A stretch of DNA of 36,586 nucleotides from an uncultured bacterium (GCA_948467735.1 CAOKFN010000049.1:1-36586), one strand, 5' to 3'. Counted from the first letter of the stretch, positions 16,641-25,291 are shown. Made by a program: numbers and translations. Notes: generated by a model from the sequence alone, not told the origin.

Positions 16641-18207
16641 GCTGCTGCTTGGGATTTCTCTGTGTAATCTGCTTAGGCTGAATGAATTTCGCCATACAAA
16701 AGATAAGAAGAAAAAGACCCGATACTGGCTGATGGGACTGTTGTGGTGTGTTCTGATTGTCATGCTGATGGGATATGTGGGGGGCTTGAGCTGGGGCCTT
16801 AGCTTGATGGGAATGGGATATCTGACGCCTGCGGTTCTGAGTATGCTTGTTTCCGTGGTGGTATTTCTTTTTACCGTGTTGAAGGCGGGGACGGTTCTGT
16901 TTGAGAGAAATGCTTATGAAAAACAGATTGCGCTTCCGGTAACGGTTCGGGCAGTTTTGGTGAGCAGGTTTCTGACCATGTATGTTTCGGACATGGTTCT
17001 GGGAATGCTTGTGATGCTGCCGGGAATGGCGGTGTACGGGGTGATGGAGAAACCGGATATTTCCTTTTACCTGTATGGGATATTGGGAGGGCTTTTCCTG
17101 CCCTTGCTGCCCTTGACGCTTGCCTCGGCGGCAGGGGCGCTTATCACAGGCCTCAGCAGCAGATGGAGACAAAAGAATATAGCGGCCATTGTGTTGACCA
17201 TGCTCTTGATTTGTCTGATATTGGCGGGGAGCTTTGGAATGTCCGGAATGGAGGAAAGCAGGCTTGTGGATTATATTCAGCAGATGGCTCCGCTTATGGA
17301 AGCACAGCTTCGGCGGGTCTATCCGCCGGCTGTCTGGCTGGGGGAGGCTATGGTCAATGGGAAAATAAGCATGCTGTTTTTGTTCCTCGGGGCGTCCGCA
17401 GGGTGTTTTGTGTTGTTTCTGGAGATACTGCATCCCTTTTATGAGGGTATCTGCAGCCTCCTTGGCGCTCATGGGGCAAAGGGCGGTTATCGGATGAAAG
17501 AGCTGAATGCCAGACCGGTTCTGCGGAGTATGATAAGCAGGGAGCTGAGGCGTTATTTTTCCTCCGTGGTGTATGTGACGAATACAATGGTGGGAAATCT
17601 GCTGATGGTGATTTTTGCGGCGGCAGTTCTGATCATGGGGAAGGAAACCATGGAAGAATTGATTGGGATGCCCGGCATTGTGGAAAGGGCGGCTCCCGTA
17701 CTGCTTGGGATGATGGCGGCCATGATGCCAATGACCTCCTGCGCCGTTTCCATGGAGGGGAAGCAGTGGTGGATGATGCAGACCTTTCCTGTTTCCGGGA
17801 AAGATATTGTGAGGAGCAAGATGTGGGCGGATATTTTAGTGGCGCTGCCCTTTTATCTGGCGTCGGAGGTTCTGCTGATGATTGCGTTTAAGCCCGCGGG
17901 CTTGGGGCTGCTGGGGTTTTGGGCGGTGCCTGCGGTTTATATTCTTTTCGCCGCAAAGGCGGGGATCGTGATCAACTGTAGATTTCCTGTTTTTGACTGG
18001 GAGGATGAGACTAAGGTGGTAAAGCAGAGTGCGGCAACTATGATTACGACGTTTGCGGGTATGATAAGCGGAGCGGTTCCCATTGGGGTATTGGTCTGCT
18101 TTCGGGATATTCCGGCTTATGTGATATATGCGGCGGTGTCGGGAGTGCTTTTGGGCCTTGCATTGCTTCTGCCAAGCTCCCTGCCGCGGGGTGTGGAAAT
18201 GGTATAG
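16624..18207 (+). CDS. ABC-2-type exporter membrane subunit
   Basis: This 527-residue protein is very hydrophobic, with about ten to twelve likely membrane segments, beginning with an amphipathic KDKKKKTRYW region and a first pair of helices at about 38-90. It starts inside the 3' end of the ATP-binding gene (17-bp overlap), so it is almost certainly its transport partner. There is no enzymatic motif. The length is about twice that of simple ABC-2 permeases, consistent with two fused six-helix halves or the larger permeases often found in Firmicutes. The substrate cannot be inferred; nearby genes give no hint. Confidence 0.82.
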   Translation: MGRQIRLLLGISLCNLLRLNEFRHTKDKKKKTRYWLMGLLWCVLIVMLMGYVGGLSWGLSLMGMGYLTPAVLSMLVSVVVFLFTVLKAGTVLFERNAYEKQIALPVTVRAVLVSRFLTMYVSDMVLGMLVMLPGMAVYGVMEKPDISFYLYGILGGLFLPLLPLTLASAAGALITGLSSRWRQKNIAAIVLTMLLICLILAGSFGMSGMEESRLVDYIQQMAPLMEAQLRRVYPPAVWLGEAMVNGKISMLFLFLGASAGCFVLFLEILHPFYEGICSLLGAHGAKGGYRMKELNARPVLRSMISRELRRYFSSVVYVTNTMVGNLLMVIFAAAVLIMGKETMEELIGMPGIVERAAPVLLGMMAAMMPMTSCAVSMEGKQWWMMQTFPVSGKDIVRSKMWADILVALPFYLASEVLLMIAFKPAGLGLLGFWAVPAVYILFAAKAGIVINCRFPVFDWEDETKVVKQSAATMITTFAGMISGAVPIGVLVCFRDIPAYVIYAAVSGVLLGLALLLPSSLPRGVEMV

Positions 18208-18279
18208 AATGATTTTAGGGCGGCAATGGAAAAGTGTCTTTTATTCTTGTTCTTTTTCTTTTGTCAATGGACTTTGTGG

Positions 18280-18296
18280 AAAAGTGCGTACTTTTT
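18280..18296 (+). terminator. Weak short terminator-like hairpin
   Basis: AAAAGT (18280-18285) pairs with ACTTTT (18290-18295) over a 4-nt loop. The stem is AT-rich, so this is only a weak candidate for ending the ABC unit. The 289-bp gap 18208-18496 shows nothing else convincing. Confidence 0.3.
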
Positions 18297-18496
18297 AACA
18301 ACAATCGGAAACCTTTAGACATTGAAAAGGATGACGCCGCATCATATGATGGAGTTATCCAGCGGGCCAAGGGGGCGGACTGCCTACAGGCATTTGGCGG
18401 CTACCGCGAGGGCATTTGGTTCAATGAGAGGAATGAATTTTCGGCTTTATGGGAAGGCAATTCCGAAAGACAATCCAAAGGAAGGGAGAGAACAAG

Positions 18497-21310
18497 ATGA
18501 GAAGAGAAATATCCATGAACGGGAACTGGCAGTTTGCCTATACCCAGACGGGACTGCGGGAGGAAGAAATCCGCCTGCCTGCGGATAAGAATTATGAGGT
18601 CAGTATTCCGGTTCCGGCATATTGGGATGACTGCCGCAGCATATTGAAATACACGAAATTCTGGTCAAGGGACTGTGTGTTCAATCCGGAGTATCGGGAG
18701 ATTGAGTTTCCCATGGGAGGGCAGAAGCCTCCCGACGCCTCCCTTCCGTATCTGATCGGAACAGGATGGTACAGGAAACGCTTTCCTGCGAGGGAGGACT
18801 GGAAAGAAAAAACGGTGGTGCTGCATGTGGGAAGCGTCGCCATGGAGGCGAAGGTGTGGCTGAACGGGCAGTATCTGGGGGGACAGGAAAGCTATGGGCT
18901 GCCCTTTGACATCCTTCTCAACGGGGCTTTGAAGTATGGGGAGAAAAATGAGCTGGTAATCGGGGTGTCCAATACGGACACAAAACGCAAGGGGTGCAAT
19001 ATCAGGGGGTATAAGGGCAGAAGCGCCGGAATTACAGGGGAGGTATCCCTGCAGATTACGGAAGGCGCGAGAATCAGCGATTGTTATGTGAGAACCACGG
19101 CGGATATGGATCGGTTAATCTGGCAGGTCAATGCAGCCGGGGCGGAAACGCTTGGGAGAGGGCATGGATGGGAAGAATCCGAGGGGAAAAGAGAATTTAC
19201 CGTAAAATGGCAGATAAAGGACAAAGAGGCAGGCGTCCTTGGGGAAGGCTTCCTGTCTGCCAAGGAAGGGATGATAAGCTGGACTACGGGAACCTTCGGG
19301 ATGAGGCCTTGGTCGGACAGGGAGCCGATGCTGTACCGTCTGAACATCACGTTATGGGATGGGGAGAGGGTACTGGATCGGATAGAGCAGGATTATGGAA
19401 TGAGGTTTCTACAGAGGGAAGGCGGGGAGATTCTGCTCAACGGGCAGGCGGTTTACCTGCGGGGAGCCACGGATCATGCCTATTTTCCGGAGACCTGCAC
19501 CGTTCCGAGGGATTTTGGTTATTATTATAAGCGGATTAAAATACTGAAGGCTCTTGGCTTTAACTGGGTCAGGTTTCACACGGCGATTCCGCCGGAGGAA
19601 TCCATGCAGGCGGCGGATCTTCTGGGGATGATGATTCAGACGGAAACGCCCAATGGTTTTAGCGAAGCGGATTTTCTGAATATGATAGCGCTGTGCAGAA
19701 GGCATCCCTCGGTGATTTTGTACTGCTGCGGGAATGAGGTGCCGATTACGGAAGCCGTCAATGAGAAACTGAGACGGATGTCGGGACATTGTCATGTATT
19801 GGCGCCGGATGTGCTGTTTAATCCCATGGAGGCCCTGCGGGAAATCGAGTTTGACGTGGATGAGAAGGCGGAAGGATATGTTCCCCTTCCCATACCGCAT
19901 AATGCCAAGAAGCTGGCGGAGGTGAGAGATTACAGCGATGTGATCGCGCCTGCGGTATGGGTATTCAGCTATCATTCTCTGTTTTCGGATATGGAGAAAA
20001 TAGAGGAACGCCTGTCCATCTATCAGCGGCCCTGTCTGGTGCATGAGGCGGGAATCAATGACAGCTACCTGAATTTAGATTTGGAAAAACGTTATGAGGG
20101 GACAAGGATCGGCACGGATTTGTATCGGGCCGCAAGGGAATATCTGACGGAAATGGGAATGATTAAGAATGCGCCCGTATATTACCAAAATTCCTGTAAA
20201 TGGATGCGTCAGATCATCAAGTATACTTTGGAGAAGGCAAGACGCTGTAAGCAGGTGTCGGGATATGATTTTCTGGGGGCGGTTGACTGTCATTGGCATC
20301 GCACAGGGTATGCGGTAGGGATGCTGAATGAATTCTATGAGCTGAAGCCGGGATTTACGGTGGAGGACGTGCGGGAGTTTAACGGGGAGAGCGTGCTTTT
20401 GTCCGACAGCGGATTGGAGCGGAATCTGATTGCGGGAGAGGAATTGAAGATACGGATACAGGTTTCCCTTTACGGAAAAGTTGATGTGGACGCCGGGGCA
20501 TTGACATGGTATTTTGAGGATGAGGACGGAAATATCTATGGAAGGGGGCGGAAGGAAATCGGCCGTATTCCAAAAGGGGGCTTACGTGAGCTGGCGGAAT
20601 TATCGGTGGAGGCTCCCGAGGTGAAGGGCGTGGGAGGGCATTTTCTGTTCAAGGTGCGTCTGGAAGATGAGCATTATGAACTGAGCAATCAGTGGGATTA
20701 TTGGGTATTTTCCCCCGATATGGCGAGGGAAAAGCATGGGTCGGAGAAGGTCAGGGTGGTAAAGGCGCTTTCGGAGGAGGACATTGCATATATGGAAGCC
20801 GGGGGCAGAGCGCTTCTGCTTGGCAGCGCCGGACTGCCCGTACTGCCTGTTACATTCCAGATGATGTCCGGAGGAAGGACGTCCGGCGTCATCGGAACGG
20901 TGATTCATGCCCATCCTTTGATGCGGGATTTCCCGCAGGACGGTTTCTGCGACTGGCTGTTTTATTCCATGCTGGAAGGGGGGAGCGCGGTGGTATTCAA
21001 TGATTTGGATATTGCGTTCCGGCCTGTGATAGAAATCGTGAGCACGTATAAATATATTAAAAAACAGGCGGGTGTGTTTGAGATTAAGGTTGGGGAAGGG
21101 GGTATGCTGGTGAATACTCTTCAGATGGAGAGGGAAACGCCTGCATGTATCGCATTGTATAATAGGATGCTGGAATATCTTGGCTCGGAGGAATTCTGCC
21201 CGAAGGAGGCGGTTTCGGCGGAGGGGCTTAGGAGGATGCTTGCGGGAAAGAGACGGAGGGAGGAGGCTTTTGAAAACGACGAGTGCTATGATGCGGGCGG
21301 GCTTGTTTGA
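18497..21310 (+). CDS. Glycoside hydrolase family 2 enzyme (beta-galactosidase/glucuronidase type)
   Basis: This 937-residue protein cleaves a terminal beta-linked sugar. It begins with a GH2 sugar-binding jelly-roll domain (GNWQFAY, then GTGWYRKRF and HVGSVAMEAKVWLNG). An immunoglobulin-like domain and the TIM barrel follow. The acid/base glutamate is E414 in CGNEVPI and the nucleophile is E517 in LVHEAGI. C-terminal beta domains occupy about 620-937. No signal peptide is present, so the enzyme acts inside the cell on imported oligosaccharides. The ATG at 18497 follows GGAAGGGAGAG; an earlier in-frame ATG at 18449 has no site and is unlikely. No sugar transporter is adjacent. GH2 is sure; the sugar is not known. 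Confidence 0.92.
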   Translation: MRREISMNGNWQFAYTQTGLREEEIRLPADKNYEVSIPVPAYWDDCRSILKYTKFWSRDCVFNPEYREIEFPMGGQKPPDASLPYLIGTGWYRKRFPAREDWKEKTVVLHVGSVAMEAKVWLNGQYLGGQESYGLPFDILLNGALKYGEKNELVIGVSNTDTKRKGCNIRGYKGRSAGITGEVSLQITEGARISDCYVRTTADMDRLIWQVNAAGAETLGRGHGWEESEGKREFTVKWQIKDKEAGVLGEGFLSAKEGMISWTTGTFGMRPWSDREPMLYRLNITLWDGERVLDRIEQDYGMRFLQREGGEILLNGQAVYLRGATDHAYFPETCTVPRDFGYYYKRIKILKALGFNWVRFHTAIPPEESMQAADLLGMMIQTETPNGFSEADFLNMIALCRRHPSVILYCCGNEVPITEAVNEKLRRMSGHCHVLAPDVLFNPMEALREIEFDVDEKAEGYVPLPIPHNAKKLAEVRDYSDVIAPAVWVFSYHSLFSDMEKIEERLSIYQRPCLVHEAGINDSYLNLDLEKRYEGTRIGTDLYRAAREYLTEMGMIKNAPVYYQNSCKWMRQIIKYTLEKARRCKQVSGYDFLGAVDCHWHRTGYAVGMLNEFYELKPGFTVEDVREFNGESVLLSDSGLERNLIAGEELKIRIQVSLYGKVDVDAGALTWYFEDEDGNIYGRGRKEIGRIPKGGLRELAELSVEAPEVKGVGGHFLFKVRLEDEHYELSNQWDYWVFSPDMAREKHGSEKVRVVKALSEEDIAYMEAGGRALLLGSAGLPVLPVTFQMMSGGRTSGVIGTVIHAHPLMRDFPQDGFCDWLFYSMLEGGSAVVFNDLDIAFRPVIEIVSTYKYIKKQAGVFEIKVGEGGMLVNTLQMERETPACIALYNRMLEYLGSEEFCPKEAVSAEGLRRMLAGKRRREEAFENDECYDAGGLV

Positions 21311-21611
21311 TGGGGGGAGGTTTATTTTTGTGAGCGGAGCTATTGCAGTGAGCGGGCTGTTTGCGGGTTAGCAGAATTTAGCGGTCAAGACGAAAGGTTA
21401 AGCGAAGTGGTCTGGGGCGCTGATTTTATAGCGGAGAAGTTGACAAGGGCGAAGGCTGTGTTTCGCAGGTGTGTGGTCGAAATGATGTTTGCAGTGTGAG
21501 AGAAGAGGGGAATAGATGTGTGTGTTTATTATGATCGGATTGTTTGGAGATTGTCTTTGTAGACGTACTGTCAGTGGCGGAATAATATGTTGAAGTAAGT
21601 TTTATGCGAAG

Positions 21612-21651
21612 AGAGATATTTTGGAGGGGGACTTCTGAAATGTCTCTTTTT
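21612..21651 (+). terminator. Terminator downstream of the GH2 gene
   Basis: AGAGATATTT (21612-21621) pairs with AAATGTCTCT (21638-21647), ten pairs including one G-U, followed by TTTT. It lies 300 bp past the GH2 stop. The stretch 21311-21611 between them has no supported gene. Confidence 0.6.
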
Positions 21652-21857
21652 GGCTTTGGGGTTATGGATGCTTTTAGGGAGAGTGGAGGCGTTAGTGGGT
21701 GAGGAGGGGGAAGTGATGATTAATTTGTTATGGATAAATTTGAAGAGATAGGGCGTTGGAGCTGCTGGTTTTTAAGTAGAATATTTTAATCAATTCTTTG
21801 ATGTATTTATTTGATTTTTATTTTCAACAGTCGCTAATATAGTAGAAGAAGTTATTG

Positions 21858-21935
21858 TTGACAGAATGGTGAGGGGTGTTGTATGGGGAATGGTTTGATA
21901 TAATTGTATAATTATTGTGTGGTAATATTATATAT
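21858..21935 (+). promoter_or_regulatory. AT-rich promoter-like region facing the inverted-repeat cassette
   Basis: A TTGACA (21858-21863) and several -10-like boxes are present, including TATAAT at 21899 and 21907 and TATTAT at 21926. The best-spaced pair is TTGTAT (21904-21909), 16 bp, TATTAT (21926-21931). All point rightward toward the left inverted repeat. Composition drops sharply to AT-rich from about 21720. The exact promoter cannot be fixed by eye. No gene is visible in 21652-22024. Confidence 0.4.
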
Positions 21936-22024
21936 GGTAGTAGGGGATTTATGATTATATTGAAATATGGAATAATATGAAAATTATTATTGATATTTGG
22001 GAAGGAGTGCTTTATAATAAAGGA

Positions 22025-22095
22025 AATGAAGGATAATTCCTGATTATCAATAGTAAATTCGAAAACAGTGATTGATAGTTAGAAAAATAAATAAT
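22025..22095 (+). repeat. Left arm of the 71-bp inverted repeat
   Basis: This arm contains a dyad: CTGATTATCAAT (22040-22051) and ATTGATAGTTAG (22071-22082) are inverted copies with 10 of 12 matches, separated by 19 bp centred on the palindrome TTCGAA (22058-22063). This is the shape expected of a tyrosine-recombinase site with two binding arms around a crossover region. Confidence 0.9.
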
Positions 22096-22202
22096 TTATT
22101 TAATATAGGGCTATCTAAGGTAAGAAATATTTTATAGATGGTTCTATAAATGTATTTTTTGTATTAAAGTCTTGCAAAGAATACTGATAGTGAAGGTATA
22201 TT

Positions 22203-23210
22203 ATGCTTTTAAATCTTATATACGATAAACTGAACAAAAAAGTGCTTTCCCTTATAGTGGTTATTCTGTTTGTTTTAGGACAGGTACTTAATCTCTTTTC
22301 GCCGCATAATTTATTTTATGCCAATCAAATAATATTATTAGTTATGTTTGTGATACAGTTGGCTGTTTTGAAAGAAATTAGAATTGAAAGAGAGAATATC
22401 AAAAAGTGTCTTATGCATAAAAATGAGCCGGAAGTAATTGGTCTTTTTAACCGAAAGATGGAAAGAATCCTTTATTCAGTTACAGGAGAAATAATATCTT
22501 TTGTGTTTGTTGTCTTGTACATAATAACCATGTTTGCAGTAGGCTGTTTGGAGGTTACTGTTACTGGAATTTATGGAGGAATATTAGGCTGTTTGGTGTT
22601 TTATGTAGGTATTCAAGCCTATATTCACTATATGGCGCTTTTATACTTTGCTTATGATTTGAGGCATGTTCAGATCAAAGATTATTCTATTTATTTCCCG
22701 GCCTTGACAGATTGGATAGGAAGGCTGGCTCGTGAATTTAGTTATATCGAAAAATGGTTTTTGGGCTTAGGGCTAATGTATAGTATTATTTATGCAATTA
22801 ATTTGCCTAAAGATATTATTCTTATAGAGGATGGCATAACATTTAATTCGAACTGTAATGTATTATTAATAATTACTTGGAGCGGAATATTAATCCTATT
22901 TGCAATGGCATTTCCGGTATTCACATTTCTAAGTAGAATTTTTATTAAAAACGTGATTTATACTTGTAAAAGCAATAGTATAAACAATATTGAAAAAAAA
23001 TTATTTGTGTTGTCGGAACGGCCAACAGAGGAAGACTTTATGATAATAGAACGGCTTATTTCTTTGGCAAAAACAATCTTGGAATCAGATGATTATCCTC
23101 TAAGATATAGACAAACAATTTTTGATAAAGCTTACACAATCATAATTGCATTAATTACACTGGTAAGCCCATTTTTATCCATTGCTGAAAAAATTATTTT
23201 CAAGAATTAA
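22203..23210 (+). CDS. Multi-pass membrane protein of the invertible cassette, unknown function
   Basis: This 335-residue protein has about seven likely membrane segments, at roughly 14-32, 39-56, 96-114, 119-145, 184-200, 219-243 and 310-330. A cytoplasmic-looking charged loop sits at 57-95 and another at 250-305. I recognise no family motif. The ATG at 22203 follows GAAGG. The gene is strongly AT-rich, unlike the GH2 gene before it, so it was probably acquired together with its convergent partner. The last 36 bp overlap the 3' end of the polyprenyl-synthetase-like gene on the other strand. It starts 107 bp inside the left repeat and would be read from the left leader in this orientation. 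Confidence 0.8.
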   Translation: MLLNLIYDKLNKKVLSLIVVILFVLGQVLNLFSPHNLFYANQIILLVMFVIQLAVLKEIRIERENIKKCLMHKNEPEVIGLFNRKMERILYSVTGEIISFVFVVLYIITMFAVGCLEVTVTGIYGGILGCLVFYVGIQAYIHYMALLYFAYDLRHVQIKDYSIYFPALTDWIGRLAREFSYIEKWFLGLGLMYSIIYAINLPKDIILIEDGITFNSNCNVLLIITWSGILILFAMAFPVFTFLSRIFIKNVIYTCKSNSINNIEKKLFVLSERPTEEDFMIIERLISLAKTILESDDYPLRYRQTIFDKAYTIIIALITLVSPFLSIAEKIIFKN

Positions 23211-24194
23211 ATTGCATTTTTGAAAACATATACTGAACATATTATCCAAAAACTGCGCAAAATCTATGTAGTATTTTGGATGTTGTTCTTTAAAAAAGGA
23301 TAGGGAATCCTTGATGGAAATTCTCTTACATTTCACATCTTCCAAAATTAGATCAATTATTTTATATTTGTATATAAGTTGATAAACGTAATCAAAGTTA
23401 CTCTTGTTTAGCAATTTGTTTCGCTCGTTTTTTGAACATGCACCATATAAGTATGAAATAACAATATTTTTGCGCTTTTTTTCAAAATCGTTGTTAGTTC
23501 CCCCCTTATACTTTTTATTTATTTCTGGTGCCAAGAAAGGTTCAAGGTCATTTAATACTTGAAAGCAGTACCCACACAGATGTCCAATATTTATTATTTC
23601 CTGTGGTATTTGAGATGAACTTTTATTTGATAATTGATATCCCAAGAAGAAGCTATTTTCTATAAGTGCAGTTGCTTCTAAATTAATAATCTCAACAGCG
23701 TTTTGTATGGTAAAAAAACCATTAGAACTTACTTCTTCAATTCCACCTTTAGACATGCTGTCTATAGCTTTTAATAATACTAATGTGTGCAAAGAGTTCT
23801 TTGTGCAATCTTTTTCGTACATGATGGAAACGCTTCTATTTATTAAAAAAATAGCATATAATATTGCTTCTGCTTTTGAGTATTCTATATGAAACGTATT
23901 TTTGCCATGACGTGCATTATCATTATCAATTAGGTCATCCAATAAGATAGAGGCTTTGTGAATAAGTTCTATACAAATCGCAAAATCGACTATATATTCA
24001 TGGTTTATGCTTGATGAATTAATATAATATCCCCATGCTAAAATGATAGGGCGCAACCTATTTCCAGCCTTGATTTGGTCAGCGTTACAATAGGGCACTT
24101 TATGAGATTCCAATTCCTGCACCCATTTACGATTAAATGTAGGCAAAAAATTAGCTTGGTTAGTACCCATGATTTCTGTGTAATACTCGCCCAT
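23175..24194 (-). CDS. Polyprenyl-synthetase-family protein, ComQ-like
   Basis: This 339-residue protein has the all-helical isoprenyl synthase fold. The first aspartate-rich motif is intact (LLDDLID, D86-D87 and D90, then NDNARHGKNTFH), and an AGNRLRP segment near 43-49 supplies pyrophosphate-binding residues. The second motif is degenerate: FQVLNDLEPF (212-220) has N-D and lacks the last aspartate of DDxxD. One intact and one altered motif is reminiscent of ComQ, which prenylates the ComX pheromone, so transfer of a prenyl group rather than chain elongation is possible. The ATG at 24194 follows GGGAGG; the frame is open to a TTG at 24224. No ComX-like small gene was found beside it. Function is therefore open. 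Confidence 0.78.
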   Translation of the reverse strand: MGEYYTEIMGTNQANFLPTFNRKWVQELESHKVPYCNADQIKAGNRLRPIILAWGYYINSSSINHEYIVDFAICIELIHKASILLDDLIDNDNARHGKNTFHIEYSKAEAILYAIFLINRSVSIMYEKDCTKNSLHTLVLLKAIDSMSKGGIEEVSSNGFFTIQNAVEIINLEATALIENSFFLGYQLSNKSSSQIPQEIINIGHLCGYCFQVLNDLEPFLAPEINKKYKGGTNNDFEKKRKNIVISYLYGACSKNERNKLLNKSNFDYVYQLIYKYKIIDLILEDVKCKRISIKDSLSFFKEQHPKYYIDFAQFLDNMFSICFQKCNLILENNFFSNG

Positions 24195-24225
24195 AATTAC
24201 CCTCCCAATAATATTTGTATTCAAT

Positions 24226-24296
24226 ATTATTTACTTTTCTAACTATCAATCACTGTTTTCGAATTTACTATTGATAATCAGGAATTATCCTTCATT
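24226..24296 (-). repeat. Right arm of the 71-bp inverted repeat
   Basis: Reverse complement of 22025-22095 with one mismatch. Its outer 12 bases encode the last three codons and the stop of the adjacent recombinase gene. Its inner edge lies 31 bp before the start of the polyprenyl-synthetase-like gene. Confidence 0.9.
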
Positions 24297-25211
24297 AACC
24301 ACCATCAAATTCCGAGGATGTTTATTGACGAGAATATCCTTCTGCTTTGTATTCGACACATGCGTATATATTTCCGTCGTGCTGATCGAACTGTGTCCCA
24401 GCATCTTCTGGATGTACCTAATATCCACATCCTGTTCCAGCAAAAGCGTGGCAAAGGAATGGCGGAACATATGGGGAGTAATGTGCTGGCTGAGTCCGGC
24501 AAGCGCCGCATAGCGGTTTATCATAAACCTGACAGACTGATCCGACAGTTTATGATGCAGTTTATTTACAAAAAAGCAGCCGCAGGCGTCGATTTGCTCC
24601 ATGAAGGTTTTCTGATACAGATTCAGAGCCGCAATGACCTCCGGATTGCCTAACTGTAGAATTCTTTCCTTAGAGCCTTTTCCGTAGATTAAGATTGTGC
24701 CGTTCTCAAGGTCGATATCCGAAGGTTTTAAGGAGCATAGTTCTGATATGCGTACTCCGGTGGCAAACAGCAGTTCAATTACGGCGATATCCCGTATGCA
24801 GCATCGGAGCTGATATTCGGATTTAGCCTGCTCTTTTTGGGCGTAAAGCGTACATAAAAATGTCTGTATCGAATGGAAAGGGATGGTTTTGGGCAGCAGT
24901 TTTGCTTCCCGAAAACGGATATCCAGTTTTGCAAAAGGATTATCGCTGAGTATTTCCCTGTATTCCAGATAGTGAAAAAACGCTTTCAGGCTTGCTATTT
25001 TGCGTTTGACGGTTTTGGGCTTATATTGCTTGTGCAGTTCAGTAATAAATTTGTCCACGGTTGTTTTGGATGTGCAATCGGCTGGATTGGAACAGAAGAG
25101 TTCGTACTGCTTTAAGTCGATTCGATATGCTTTCAAGGTTTTGGAATCCAGACGCTTCCGGTATTCACAGTATTCAACATATTCGGCAATGTAGTCATTT
25201 AATGTATTCAT
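24285..25211 (-). CDS. Tyrosine recombinase / site-specific integrase, XerD-like
   Basis: This 308-residue recombinase has an N-terminal SAM-like core-binding domain (about 1-90) and a C-terminal catalytic domain with all active residues: R154 (TGVRISEL), K178 (GKGSKER), H247 and R250 (HMFRHSF), H273 (LGHSS) and the nucleophile Y282 (EIYTHV). The ATG at 25211 follows AGGAGG; the frame extends upstream to 25295 without another good site. The stop codon and the last three codons lie in the right 71-bp inverted repeat, so this is very likely the enzyme that recombines the two arms. Its GC content is higher than that of the cassette genes. Transcription runs toward the cassette. Confidence 0.93.
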   Translation of the reverse strand: MNTLNDYIAEYVEYCEYRKRLDSKTLKAYRIDLKQYELFCSNPADCTSKTTVDKFITELHKQYKPKTVKRKIASLKAFFHYLEYREILSDNPFAKLDIRFREAKLLPKTIPFHSIQTFLCTLYAQKEQAKSEYQLRCCIRDIAVIELLFATGVRISELCSLKPSDIDLENGTILIYGKGSKERILQLGNPEVIAALNLYQKTFMEQIDACGCFFVNKLHHKLSDQSVRFMINRYAALAGLSQHITPHMFRHSFATLLLEQDVDIRYIQKMLGHSSISTTEIYTHVSNTKQKDILVNKHPRNLMVVNEG

Positions 25212-25274
25212 AATTAGGGCTCCTCCTAAGTTTTTTATTCCTGCGGGCAGTGAGTCAGGCGGCATGTAGGCATG

Positions 25275-25291
25275 GGCATTTGGCAAATGCC
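25275..25291. promoter_or_regulatory. Perfect palindrome upstream of the recombinase gene
   Basis: GGCATTTG (25275-25282), one central base, then CAAATGCC (25284-25291), about 64 bp upstream of the recombinase ATG. There is no T-run on either side, so it looks like an operator or protein-binding site. The 25212-25606 gap also contains a GCGGC-AAAA-GCCGC hairpin at 25497-25510, but no supported gene. Confidence 0.45.

Larger units (their letters stand above)
22025..24296. mobile_element. Putative invertible two-gene cassette flanked by 71-bp inverted repeats
   Basis: The left arm at 22025-22095 and the right arm at 24226-24296 are reverse complements with 70 of 71 positions matching, including 62 perfect bases from the outer edge. 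Between them lie two convergent AT-rich genes whose 3' ends overlap. A tyrosine recombinase gene directly abuts the right arm, and its final codons and stop lie inside it. Inversion would keep the recombinase intact and would swap which cassette gene is read from the left leader and which from the recombinase side. The layout fits known recombinase-driven phase-variable inversions. Actual inversion is inferred, not seen. Confidence 0.75.

Noticed and set aside
18234..18500. Open frames of 88 codons between the ABC permease and the GH2 gene
   Set aside because: No ribosome binding site, no recognisable domain, two overlapping frames of equal length, and one runs into the GH2 start.
22021..22042. 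A mini-gene reading into the left inverted repeat as a second integrase end
   Set aside because: Only the shared repeat bases match the recombinase tail; the sequence left of 22025 does not encode recombinase residues.
22600..23175. A ComX-like peptide gene downstream of the ComQ-like gene
   Set aside because: The region is fully occupied by the membrane-protein gene on the plus strand, and I saw no short minus-strand frame with a ribosome binding site and a C-terminal tryptophan.
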